Positions 7,946-15,943 of a DNA stretch of 18,964 nucleotides are shown in pieces (position 1 is the first letter of the stretch; each line of letters starts with the position of its first letter). The stretch comes from Candidatus Rifleibacteriota bacterium. GTDB lineage: Bacteria > UBP17 > UBA6191 > JACPRK01. The notes below the pieces were generated by a model, which ran no database searches, had not been told where the DNA came from, and worked only from the letters and a program-made list of their open reading frames with translations. The stretch is taken from contig JACQZL010000385.1 in assembly GCA_016213865.1 (NCBI GenBank), positions 1-18,964 on the forward strand, given 5' to 3'. The translations under genes were made by a program, and so were the position numbers.

Positions 7946-8824
7946 ATGGGTATCTGGTTTGCCGTCTGGCTCCTGACGGCCTTTGGCCAGGTGCCCGCGC
8001 TGCCTGCGGCTGGACCCGGGCCGGTGCCGGCGGCCCCGGCGACCGGTTCGACGACGGCCCCGGTGGCCGGAACCGCGCCGGCGGTGGCGGTTGCCGGAGC
8101 GTCGCCGACGACCGGGGTCTCGCTCCCTGTCTCTGCCCGGACGTATCTCCACGACGAGGCCGACATTTTCAACTCGGTCCAGCGCTCGCGGCTCGTGGGG
8201 CGCGTTCGCAAGCTGGCCCAGTCGACAGGCTGCGAGGTCCACGTCTGGACGCGGGTCGTGGCCAGCCTGGAGGGCTTCGAGGCCGATTGCGAATCGCTCT
8301 TCGCCGGCACGGTGAAAGAGGCCGGACACTACCGGATCGTGCTGGTCGTGCTGGGCTACGAGAGCACGCCGCGGGGAGGCAGCGGCCGCGGCAAGGTCTA
8401 CACCGCGGTCGGCGCCGGGCTGCAGCACGTGCTGAACAAGACCAAGCTCGAGGGGTTCCTGGCCAAGCCGGGACAGAAGGTGACGGCCGATTCGGTCCTC
8501 GAAGGCATCGAGAAGCTCTCCGGCTCTCTCGATGCGCTCTTCGCGCGAGCCGCCTCGGTGGCGGCAGCCATGCCCCGGACCGAGCCGGCGGAGCCTCCGC
8601 CCGGTCCCAGTGCGCGCCTTCGCATCGATCTCATCGGTGGCATCGTGGCGGTCATCGTGGTCGTCCTGCTCTATCGCCGCATGACCCGCTGCCCTCAGTG
8701 TGGGGCCCGACTGCGCAAGCAAGTCAAGATCCTGCCCGCCGGCGCCGAAGGCGGGCGACACACGGTCCGGCGGACGGCCAAGTGCTTCTCCTGCGGGTAT
8801 GTTCGCAAGGGCAGCTTGTTCTGA
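7946..8824 (+). CDS. TPM-domain membrane protein with C-terminal zinc ribbon
   Basis: A 292-residue protein if started at ATG 7946, whose N-terminus (MGIWFAVWLLTAFGQVPALP) is a good signal or anchor segment. An Ala/Pro/Thr-rich linker leads to a TPM domain (YgcG/Psb32 type) at about 65-190: YLHDEADIFNSVQRSRLV, then GCEVHVWTRVV and YRIVLVVLGYES. TPM proteins are thought to act in membrane-protein maintenance or phosphate chemistry. A transmembrane helix (GGIVAVIVVVLLYRRM) near 230-246 is followed by a C4 zinc ribbon with cysteines at 249/252 (CPQC) and 280/283 (CFSC), probably facing the cytosol. The start is uncertain: the frame opens at ATG 7784 without a ribosome site, while a strong site precedes an out-of-frame ATG at 7866. 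Confidence 0.82.
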   Translation: MGIWFAVWLLTAFGQVPALPAAGPGPVPAAPATGSTTAPVAGTAPAVAVAGASPTTGVSLPVSARTYLHDEADIFNSVQRSRLVGRVRKLAQSTGCEVHVWTRVVASLEGFEADCESLFAGTVKEAGHYRIVLVVLGYESTPRGGSGRGKVYTAVGAGLQHVLNKTKLEGFLAKPGQKVTADSVLEGIEKLSGSLDALFARAASVAAAMPRTEPAEPPPGPSARLRIDLIGGIVAVIVVVLLYRRMTRCPQCGARLRKQVKILPAGAEGGRHTVRRTAKCFSCGYVRKGSLF

Positions 8825-8826
8825 GG

Positions 8827-8858
8827 GGCTGGGTGGTCGGGTGGTTGGGTGGCTGGGT
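8827..8858 (+). repeat. Octamer tandem repeat with G-quadruplex potential
   Basis: Four 8-bp units (GGCTGGGT, GGTCGGGT and variants) start 3 nt after the TPM gene stop. GGG runs at 8831, 8839, 8847 and 8855 are spaced exactly 8 nt apart, fitting a G3N5 quadruplex motif in the transcript and the plus strand. A GCTGCGG repeat continues to about 8881. Confidence 0.7.
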
Positions 8859-8903
8859 GGGCTGCGGGGCTGCGGGCTGCGGACCGGAGCGGCGTCTCCC
8901 CAA

Positions 8904-8945
8904 GTCCTAACACCTAACACCTAGCACCCAGCACCCAGCACCTGC
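8904..8945. repeat. Degenerate heptamer tandem repeat, six units
   Basis: Six consecutive 7-bp units (for example CACCTAA, CACCTAG, CACCCAG) lie between the TPM gene and lon. The unit sequence differs from that of the array at 4805, but unit length and copy number are the same. Confidence 0.75.
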
Positions 8946-8953
8946 CAGTCGCT

Positions 8954-8983
8954 TTGCTTCTCACGGCCCGGTGACTGTAGACT
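8954..8983 (+). promoter_or_regulatory. Possible sigma70-type promoter for lon
   Basis: TTGCTT at 8954-8959 and TAGACT at 8978-8983 are separated by 18 nt. The predicted start is near 8990, about 80 nt before the lon ATG. The boxes match the consensus only partly. No CIRCE or heat-shock sigma element is visible. Confidence 0.35.
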
Positions 8984-9069
8984 GTCCTCATCTGGCACGG
9001 CCGGATGGCTCGGGCGGTTGTCGGGCCCGAATCCCGCCCGCCCTTGCTGCGTCCGAGAGGAGAACCGAG

Positions 9070-11490
9070 ATGGCCGAAGAACGGAACTCGAACAACGAGC
9101 CCGCTTCCGTCGGGGAGAACCGCCCCGCCGATCGCGAGGCCCGACGGGTCACCAAGCTGACCATGCTCCCGCTGCGGGATGTCGTGGTCTTCCCGTACAT
9201 GGTCATCCCGCTCTTCGTGGGCCGGCAGAAATCGCTCAAGGCGATCGACATGGCCATGAAGGCGAACAAGGAGATCCTGGTCGTCACCCAGAAGGTGCCC
9301 TCGACCGACGATCCCAGCCCGGATGACATCTACGATGTGGGGACCGTCGTGCAGATCATGCAAATGTTGAAGCTGCCCGACGGCATCGTCAAGGTGCTCG
9401 TGGAGGGTATCTTCCGCGCCCGCATCCGCGAGTACGTCAAGAGCGACGACGTCTTCGAGGTCACCGCCGAGGAGGTCCCCGACTCCCCGCACCGCAGTGT
9501 CAAGGTCCAGGCGCTGATGCGTAACGTCATCAGCCTTTTCGAGCGCTACGTCAAGCTCAACAAGAAGATCCCGGTCGAGGTCGTGGTCGTCGCCTCCAAC
9601 GTCGACAGCCCTGGCCGCCTTGCCGACATCATCACCGCCCACCTCAACCTGAAGGTCCCGGTCAAGCAGGAGATCCTGCAGGCCTTCGACCCCGAGGAGC
9701 GACTCGACAAGCTGGTCGAGATCCTCAACCGCGAGATCGAGATCCTCATCATCGAGAAGAAGATCTCCGGCCGGGTCCGAAAGCAGATGGAGTCGATCCA
9801 GAAGGAGTACTACCTGCGCGAGCAGGTCAAGGCGATCCAGAAAGAGCTGGGCGAGGTCGACGAACTGCAGACCGAGATCGCCGAGTACAAGAAGAAGATC
9901 AAGGCCGCCCAGATGCCGCAGCACGCCGAGGAGAAGTGCATCAAGGAGACCGAGCGTCTGGCCAAGATGTCGTTCAACTCGGCCGAGGCCGGCGTCATCC
10001 GCAGCTACCTGGACACGATGTGCGAGCTGCCGTGGAGCAAGTCGACGGCGGACAAGCTGGAGATCAAGCGGGCCGAGAGGATCCTCGAAGAGGACCACTA
10101 CGGTCTGCAGGAGCCGAAGGCCCGCATCCTCGAGTACCTGTCGGTCTGCAAGCTCAAGAAGTCGATCAAGGGACCGATCCTCTGCCTGATGGGCCCGCCG
10201 GGAGTGGGCAAGACGTCGATCGCCAAGTCGGTGGCCCGCTCGATGGGCCGCAACTTCGTGCGCGTCAGCCTGGGCGGCATGCGGGACGAGGCGGAGATCC
10301 GGGGGCACCGCCGCACGTACGTCGGCGCGATGCCCGGTCGCATCATCCAGCTCATCAAGACCGCCAAGTCCAACAACCCCGTCTTCCTCCTCGACGAGAT
10401 AGACAAGACCGGGTCGGACTGGCGAGGCGACCCCAGCTCCGCCTTGCTCGAAGTGCTCGACCCCGAGCAGAACTCGACGTTCACCGACAACTACCTGGGG
10501 GTGTCCTTCGACCTCTCGAAGGTGCTCTTCCTGGCGACGGCCAACATCCCGCACACCATCCCCGAGCCGCTTCGCGATCGGATGGAGATCATCAACCTGC
10601 CCGGCTACACCGAGGAAGAGAAACTGCAGATTGCCCTGCGCTACCTCGTGGGCAAGCAGATGAAAGAAAACGGCCTCAAGAAGCGGCACATCCAGTTCCA
10701 GCCGAAGGCGATCATCCACATCATCCGCTTCTACTCGCGCGAGGCGGGCGTGCGCGAGTGCGAGCGCATGATCGGCTCCATCTGCCGCAAGGTCGCCAAG
10801 CAGGTCGTGACCCGCAAGCACCGCGGCCGCGTGCTGATCACCCCGTCCTCGGTCGAGAAGTACCTGGGTATCCCCAAGTACCGCCATGGCCGGGCTGAAG
10901 AAAAGGACGAGGTCGGCGTCGTGACCGGGCTGGCCTGGACGTCGGTCGGCGGCGTGACGTTGCCGATCGAGGCGGTGACCGTCCCCGGGACCGGCAAGGT
11001 CATCATGACGGGCTCGCTGGGCGAAGTGATGCAGGAATCGGCCCGGGCCGCCGTCAGCTTCGTGCGGCACCACGCCGACGACTACAAGATCGAGCCGACC
11101 TTCTACAAGAAGCTGGACATCCACATCCACGCGCCCGAGGGCGGCGTGCCCAAGGACGGCCCGTCGGCCGGTGTGACGATCACGACCGCCGTGATCAGCG
11201 CCCTGACCGATAAGGCCGTCAGCAAGGACGTGGCGATGACCGGCGAGGTGACTCTGCGAGGCAAGGTTCTGCCCGTGGGCGGCATCAAGGAGAAAGTGCT
11301 CGCCGCCTTCCGCCTGGGCCTGCGTGAGATCGTCCTGCCCAAGGAGAACGGCAAGGACCTCGAAGACATCCCCAAGGAGATCAAGCAGCAGCTCCGGGTC
11401 CACCTGGTCGACGACATCGGCCAGGTCGTCGGGATCGCCTTCCGTCCCACGACTGCGACTCCTTCCGAGCCCGCGCCGCCGAGCAAGTAG
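9070..11490 (+). CDS. lon: ATP-dependent Lon protease
   Basis: An 806-residue cytosolic AAA+ serine protease that degrades misfolded and regulatory proteins. The N-terminal substrate-binding domain starts at LPLRDVVVFPYMVIPLFVGR, and a coiled-coil region (EYYLREQVKAIQKELGE) follows. The AAA+ module has Walker A GPPGVGKT at 375-382, Walker B VFLLDEID at 438-445 and the family phrase GGMRDEAEIRGHRRTYVGAM. The protease domain carries the Ser-Lys dyad: S699 in PKDGPSAG and K742 in GGIKEK. Their 43-residue separation equals that of E. coli Lon (S679/K722). Length is typical of bacterial LonA. The ATG at 9070 has AGGAG 7 nt upstream. The gene is apparently transcribed alone, with a hairpin right after its stop. 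Confidence 0.98.
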   Translation: MAEERNSNNEPASVGENRPADREARRVTKLTMLPLRDVVVFPYMVIPLFVGRQKSLKAIDMAMKANKEILVVTQKVPSTDDPSPDDIYDVGTVVQIMQMLKLPDGIVKVLVEGIFRARIREYVKSDDVFEVTAEEVPDSPHRSVKVQALMRNVISLFERYVKLNKKIPVEVVVVASNVDSPGRLADIITAHLNLKVPVKQEILQAFDPEERLDKLVEILNREIEILIIEKKISGRVRKQMESIQKEYYLREQVKAIQKELGEVDELQTEIAEYKKKIKAAQMPQHAEEKCIKETERLAKMSFNSAEAGVIRSYLDTMCELPWSKSTADKLEIKRAERILEEDHYGLQEPKARILEYLSVCKLKKSIKGPILCLMGPPGVGKTSIAKSVARSMGRNFVRVSLGGMRDEAEIRGHRRTYVGAMPGRIIQLIKTAKSNNPVFLLDEIDKTGSDWRGDPSSALLEVLDPEQNSTFTDNYLGVSFDLSKVLFLATANIPHTIPEPLRDRMEIINLPGYTEEEKLQIALRYLVGKQMKENGLKKRHIQFQPKAIIHIIRFYSREAGVRECERMIGSICRKVAKQVVTRKHRGRVLITPSSVEKYLGIPKYRHGRAEEKDEVGVVTGLAWTSVGGVTLPIEAVTVPGTGKVIMTGSLGEVMQESARAAVSFVRHHADDYKIEPTFYKKLDIHIHAPEGGVPKDGPSAGVTITTAVISALTDKAVSKDVAMTGEVTLRGKVLPVGGIKEKVLAAFRLGLREIVLPKENGKDLEDIPKEIKQQLRVHLVDDIGQVVGIAFRPTTATPSEPAPPSK

Positions 11491-11495
11491 CCGGA

Positions 11496-11515
11496 CCGCT
11501 CGCGGAAGCGAGCGG
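11496..11515 (+). terminator. Hairpin with GGAA tetraloop after lon
   Basis: CCGCTCGC (11496-11503) pairs perfectly with GCGAGCGG (11508-11515) around a GGAA tetraloop, starting 5 nt after the lon stop. No T-run follows. Part of it (GAAGCGAGCGGCCG) recurs as a direct repeat at 11544-11557, so it may instead be a repeat element. Confidence 0.55.
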
Positions 11516-11557
11516 CCGCTAGCCCCGCGCTGGACCGCCTCCAGAAGCGAGCGGCCG

Positions 11558-11566
11558 TGCTAGAAT
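11558..11566 (+). promoter_or_regulatory. Extended -10 promoter of tyrA, possibly leaderless transcript
   Basis: TGCTAGAAT is a TG-n-TAGAAT extended -10 box ending 9 nt before the tyrA ATG. Transcription would begin around 11573, leaving almost no leader, which agrees with the absence of a Shine-Dalgarno sequence. No -35 consensus is visible. Confidence 0.5.
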
Positions 11567-11575
11567 CCACCCCCG

Positions 11576-12700
11576 ATGGCCGATAACGCCTCGACTCTCC
11601 GCGTCCCGCACATCACCATCATCGGCCTGGGATTGATGGGGGGCTCCCTGGCGCTGGCCGTGCGGCAGTTCTACCCCGGGACTCGCATCACGGGTTGCGA
11701 CCTGAGCCCCGCGGCCGGCGACGAGGCCGTGCGCCTGGGAATGATCGACGAGTTCTTTCCGCCGGATGCTCTCGACCCCGGAGCCAGCCAGATCGTCTTC
11801 GTGGCCACGCCGGTCACGGCGATCGGCTCGGTCATCCTTGGCCTGGCGCGCCTGCCCAGCCCGCCGCCCATCCTCACGGACATGGGGTCGGTGAAGGGAA
11901 CCTTGCTCTCCGAGGTGCGCTCCGGACTGCCGGAAGGGTCGTGCTACATCGGCGGACATCCGATGTGCGGGTCCGAGCTGGAGGGGCTCGAGGGGGCCGA
12001 CCCTCACCTCTACGAGAACGCCGTCTACATCCTCACGCCCGACGACCGCACGCCGCAGGACCGGCTGGCGAGCCTCGAGCAGTTCCTGGCCGGGATCGGC
12101 GCCCAGGTCGTGCACCTGGACCCCGAAACCCATGACGCCATCGTGGCCCGCACGAGCCATCTCCCGTACCTCGCGGCGGTGGCGCTGGTCAGCACCTTCA
12201 TCCGGGCCTTCGACGGGCAGCGCGTGCCGCACCTCCTGGCGGCCGGCGGCTTCCGCGACACCACGCGCGTGGCGAGCTGCCCCCCGGCGATGTGGCGCGA
12301 CATCTGCCTCGCGAACCGGGCGCCTCTCCTGCAGGCCCTGCGAGAGCTGGTGACCGAGCTGGAGAGCTTCGAGGACGCGATCACCAGCGCCGACGGCGAA
12401 CGGCTGTTGCAGACGTTCAGCCGCGCCAGGACCATGCGGGCGACCCTCCCGCACTACCGCAAGGGGCTGTTGCCGACGGGTCACGAGCTGGTCGTCAAGG
12501 CGCAAGACCGACCCGGGTTCCTTGGCCAGGTGGCCGGCGTCCTGGGCCGGGCCGACGTCAGCATCCGGGACCTCGAGGTCCTGCGAGTGAGAGAAGGCGA
12601 AGGGGGAAGCCTGCGACTGGCGTTCTCCGACGAGCCGAACCTGCAGAAGGCTCTGGACCTGCTGAACGAGGCGGGGTTCGTGGTGCGCCGCAGGGAGTGA
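11576..12700 (+). CDS. tyrA: Prephenate dehydrogenase with C-terminal ACT domain
   Basis: A 374-residue enzyme that oxidatively decarboxylates prephenate to 4-hydroxyphenylpyruvate in tyrosine synthesis. The Rossmann dinucleotide site is G17-L-G19-L-M-G22, and D42 at the end of the second strand (TGCDLSP) suggests NAD+ rather than NADP+. The substrate region has GGHPMCGSE (H128) and THDAIVARTSHLPYLAAVAL, both characteristic of TyrA. Residues 304-374 form an ACT domain (ELVVKAQDRPGFLGQVAGVL), the usual module for feedback control by an amino acid, here presumably tyrosine. ATG 11576 lacks a ribosome site but follows a promoter box directly. The stop overlaps the start region of aroA, indicating coupled translation. 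Confidence 0.96.
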   Translation: MADNASTLRVPHITIIGLGLMGGSLALAVRQFYPGTRITGCDLSPAAGDEAVRLGMIDEFFPPDALDPGASQIVFVATPVTAIGSVILGLARLPSPPPILTDMGSVKGTLLSEVRSGLPEGSCYIGGHPMCGSELEGLEGADPHLYENAVYILTPDDRTPQDRLASLEQFLAGIGAQVVHLDPETHDAIVARTSHLPYLAAVALVSTFIRAFDGQRVPHLLAAGGFRDTTRVASCPPAMWRDICLANRAPLLQALRELVTELESFEDAITSADGERLLQTFSRARTMRATLPHYRKGLLPTGHELVVKAQDRPGFLGQVAGVLGRADVSIRDLEVLRVREGEGGSLRLAFSDEPNLQKALDLLNEAGFVVRRRE

Positions 12701-14034
12701 GTGCCTTGGCCGCGCTCGACGTCTGCGACAGGGTCCTGCGGATTGGCCGGCGCGACTCGCCTCTCGAGGCCGAGCTGCGCGTGCCGGGCGACAAGTCGAT
12801 CTCGCACCGGGCGGTCCTATTCAGCTCTCTGGCCTCGGGACCGGTGCAGGTGGAAGGGCTTCTCGAGTCGGCCGACGTGAGGGCCACCATCAACGCGGTG
12901 CGGAGGCTGGGGATTTCGGTGCGCAAGAGGGCCACGACCATCTGGACGATAGGCGGTCGCGGCGTCGACGGCCATCGCGAGCCGGACTGTCCGCTCGACT
13001 GCCTCAACTCGGGGACCACCGCGCGGGTGCTGACCGGATTACTGGCGGCCAGCCCCTTCTTCAGCGTCCTGACGGGGGACACCTCCCTGCGCAGTCGGCC
13101 GATGGGGCGCGTGGTGAGGCCGCTGACCCTGGCCGGTGCGACGATCCTGGGCCGCGACGGCGGGCGGCTCTTGCCGCTGGCCATTCACGGCAAGTCGCTG
13201 GAGCCCTTCGAGTACCGCATCCCGGAGGCCAGCGCCCAGGTCAAGACGGCGCTGCTCCTGGCGGCGATGAAGACCCGGGGCACCAGCCGCATCATCCAGG
13301 ACGCCTCGACGCGAGACCACACCGAGAGGCTGCTGCGGTACCTGGGAGTCGAGCTGAGGTCGGAGGGGACGTCGCTGATCGTCGGCGGCCCGGCCCAGCC
13401 CGCGGCGCGGGACCTGGCCGTTCCCGGTGATCCCTCCAGCGCCGCTTTCTTTGCAGTCGCGGGCCTGCTGGTGCCCGGGAGTTGCGTGAAGATATCGGGG
13501 GTCTGCTTGAATCCGACACGGCTCGGCTTCGTTCAGGTCCTCAGGCGCATGGGGGCGCGGCTGGGCCTGACGGTGACCGGGCAGATGGCCGGCGAGGAGG
13601 TCGGCGACCTGGTCGCCCGCGGGTCGGAGCTGACGGCCACGACAGTCGAGGCCGGCGAGGTACCGTCGCTCGTGGACGAGGTGCCGATCCTCGCGGTGGC
13701 GGCGTCACGGGCCCGTGGCGAGACCTGGTTCCGCGGTGTCGGGGAGCTTCGCGCCAAGGAATCCGACCGCCTTGCCGCGCTTCGTCGCGAGCTGGGGGCG
13801 CTGGGCGCCGAGCTCGAGGAAGTGGGTGACGACCTGTGCGTGCGCGGTCCGCGCGAGCTGACGGGAGCGCCGGTCGATTCCGAAGGCGACCACCGGATCG
13901 CGATGGCGCTGTCGGTTGCGGCGCTGACCGCTCGCGGCGTGACGGAGCTCGGCGGGCATGCGTGCGTGCGGATCTCGTTCCCCGACTTCTGCGAGAAATT
14001 CCGCGAGATGCTGGGGGAGACGCAGCCCCACTAG
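12697..14034 (+). CDS. aroA: 3-phosphoshikimate 1-carboxyvinyltransferase (EPSP synthase)
   Basis: A 445-residue shikimate-pathway enzyme that transfers the enolpyruvyl group of PEP to shikimate 3-phosphate, the step before chorismate. Motifs, numbered from GTG 12697: VPGDKSISHR with K33/S34; NSGTTAR at 104-110; DTSLRSRPMGRVV; the catalytic acid D327 in DEVPILAVAAS; RAKESDR at 352-358; DHR at 398-400. All expected active-site segments are present. The GTG overlaps the tyrA stop by 4 bp. A TTG at 12706 is a real alternative because AGGGAG lies 8 nt upstream of it; the two differ by three residues. The stop overlaps the stop of the convergent gene through a shared CTAG. Confidence 0.96.
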   Translation: MSALAALDVCDRVLRIGRRDSPLEAELRVPGDKSISHRAVLFSSLASGPVQVEGLLESADVRATINAVRRLGISVRKRATTIWTIGGRGVDGHREPDCPLDCLNSGTTARVLTGLLAASPFFSVLTGDTSLRSRPMGRVVRPLTLAGATILGRDGGRLLPLAIHGKSLEPFEYRIPEASAQVKTALLLAAMKTRGTSRIIQDASTRDHTERLLRYLGVELRSEGTSLIVGGPAQPAARDLAVPGDPSSAAFFAVAGLLVPGSCVKISGVCLNPTRLGFVQVLRRMGARLGLTVTGQMAGEEVGDLVARGSELTATTVEAGEVPSLVDEVPILAVAASRARGETWFRGVGELRAKESDRLAALRRELGALGAELEEVGDDLCVRGPRELTGAPVDSEGDHRIAMALSVAALTARGVTELGGHACVRISFPDFCEKFREMLGETQPH

Positions 14035-15938
14035 TTCAGCAGCCAGGAGACGTAGGCGTAACTGCCCCAGGTGGACGCCGGGGGCAGCTCGAAACGCGTC
14101 GTGGCGAGCGACGAGCCGGTGATCGGGAGGACGAAGAGCCCGCCGCGCGCACCGGCGGGGCGCATGTTGGGGTCCCGGTTGCTCACGATTGCCAGCAGCT
14201 TCTCGTCCCGGGAGAGGTCGAAGGAGAGGGGATTGAGTCCCTCCAGTAGCTTCTTCTGGGTCGATTCGCCGCTGCTCAGCGCGCCGTTCTGGAACTCGCA
14301 ACTGTCGGGGTCGGTGATGCTCTCCACCTGGTAGTAGAAGACGTCATGCTTGTCGAAGCGGCCCACGGTAATGGGCTTGTCCGGGTCGGAGGTTGGCACG
14401 TAGAACAACCGATGGTCCGCACAGTCCTTCGACAGGCGCCAGACGATCGGCGGCACCCCGGACATGTTGGCCCCGGTGGCGTATTCCTGGCTTGGCGACT
14501 TGACCACGAGTCCCGAGCCGTCTGTCTTGACGACATAGCACCTGCTGGTGCTGCCGAGGAAGGCCAGGTACTTGCCCTCGGGCGAGAGCGAGGGGTTGAG
14601 CATGGCCTCGACCGAAGGCTTGCCGGCATCGTGGAGCGGGATGTCGATCGTGCCGTCCTGGGCGATCCGGTAGAGCCGCTTGGTCGTGTGGTTCCAGTAG
14701 ACCAGGTTCGCCGAGTCGAGCCACACGATGGGCCGATAGTCGTCCGAGGTCGAGACCTTGGTCTTGAGGTAGCGCCGGCCGGTTCCGTCGCTCAGCACCA
14801 TCAGGATGTTGCCTTCGCCCGTCCGGAAGACGACCTTGCCGTCGGACGCGACGGCCAGGTAGAACTTCTTGTCGTCGTTGAAGTAGAGCGCGTGGTGGCG
14901 AGTGGAGGTCAGGACTCGGCTGGCTCCGCTCTGGACGTCCCCCAGACCCGTCGCGGTGGCGAGCAGGATGACCTCCCCGCGGTCGGAGCCTTCCTGCTTG
15001 CCTCGCGAGGGGTCGTAACGGTAAAGGTCGCCGCCGGCGATGAAGACGACGCCGCTCGAGTCGGGGACCCACAGCGGGAAGGTCGCTTCGTCCACCGCCG
15101 CGACCGCACCGCTCGAGGTCCAGGCGTTCTGGCGAAACTGGAGGCAGTGGTCCCTGGGCGCGAGGATCACCTCGTTGGTCCGTGGCTTCGGGGTCGCCCC
15201 CTCGGTCTCCAGGGCCCAGGCCAGGGAGCCGATGACGAGCGTGTTCCCGTTGCGCACCGCGGCATATCGGAGGCCGTCCGGCGACACCTGCGCGTTCAGG
15301 CCGCTGCCCATCTCGATGCCGGCCGTGTTGGTGACGGCCGCCGCCCCGTCGGCCGAGTTGACGTACATCTTGCCGCCGACGTTGTAGAACAGCCAGGGCT
15401 TGTGCCGGTACTCGACGATCAGGTCGCTCTCTGAATCGGCCGGGTCCTGGCCGATACGCGTGTCGACGATGCCGTCGGGGCCTGCGCTGACCACCCGCCC
15501 CAGTCCTTCGTCGATGATGTAGGGCGTGGGCGGCGTGGAGCCGACCGTAATGGCCACCGACCCGGTGACCGCCACGTAGCTGACGACCGAGTTGGTCGAG
15601 ACCTTCCTCACGAAGCGGTTGCCCCAGGGATCTTCGGACGGCAGGTCGAGCAGTTTCGTGTTGAGCAGCCACGCCAGCTTCGAGTTGGTGCTGAGGTTGA
15701 GCAGGGGGACGCTGCTGCCGGGCACGGTGGTGATCTTCGACATCTCGGCCTCGGACAGGTGGGCGGCGACGGCGATCCGGTTGATGTCGGCGCGGGCGAT
15801 GGCCACCTTGTGCCGGGTGTCCAGGTCGTTGACGAAGTTGACCAGCGTGACGGTGATGATCGACACGATGGTCAGGGTGACCAGGACCTCCACGAGGTTG
15901 TAACCCGCGGGGCGGAAGGAGAAAGACCCGGGCATCAT
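14031..15938 (-). CDS. GspG-like pseudopilin fused to TolB/WD40-like beta-propeller
   Basis: A 635-residue protein. The N-terminus is a class III prepilin leader: 12 residues ending in G12, then YNLVEVLVTLTIVSII, with E17 at the +5 position and a hydrophobic helix to about residue 36. It then follows the plan of major pseudopilin GspG: an amphipathic helix, LPSEDPWGNRF (D103-P-W-G-N) and RVVSAGPDGIVDT before an Asp-rich end near 175. From about 180 to 635 there are repeated PD40/TolB-type blades (QVSPDGLRYAAVRNG, FPLWVPDSSGVVFIAGG, PSLSPEGKYLAFLGS, FDLSRDEKLLAIVSN). Pseudopilins are normally 130-170 residues, so the propeller is an addition. It would be processed by prepilin peptidase and sit at the inner membrane or in a pseudopilus with the propeller outside. 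No other secretion genes are adjacent. Two Met codons start the frame (15938 and 15935). Confidence 0.9.
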   Translation of the reverse strand: MMPGSFSFRPAGYNLVEVLVTLTIVSIITVTLVNFVNDLDTRHKVAIARADINRIAVAAHLSEAEMSKITTVPGSSVPLLNLSTNSKLAWLLNTKLLDLPSEDPWGNRFVRKVSTNSVVSYVAVTGSVAITVGSTPPTPYIIDEGLGRVVSAGPDGIVDTRIGQDPADSESDLIVEYRHKPWLFYNVGGKMYVNSADGAAAVTNTAGIEMGSGLNAQVSPDGLRYAAVRNGNTLVIGSLAWALETEGATPKPRTNEVILAPRDHCLQFRQNAWTSSGAVAAVDEATFPLWVPDSSGVVFIAGGDLYRYDPSRGKQEGSDRGEVILLATATGLGDVQSGASRVLTSTRHHALYFNDDKKFYLAVASDGKVVFRTGEGNILMVLSDGTGRRYLKTKVSTSDDYRPIVWLDSANLVYWNHTTKRLYRIAQDGTIDIPLHDAGKPSVEAMLNPSLSPEGKYLAFLGSTSRCYVVKTDGSGLVVKSPSQEYATGANMSGVPPIVWRLSKDCADHRLFYVPTSDPDKPITVGRFDKHDVFYYQVESITDPDSCEFQNGALSSGESTQKKLLEGLNPLSFDLSRDEKLLAIVSNRDPNMRPAGARGGLFVLPITGSSLATTRFELPPASTWGSYAYVSWLLN

Positions 15939-15943
15939 GGGTG

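Noticed and set aside
8914..11403. 829-residue open frame on the minus strand opposite lon
   Set aside because: It lies antisense to an unmistakable Lon protease. Its composition is the Leu/Val/Asp/His/Arg-rich pattern produced by reading GC-rich codons backwards.
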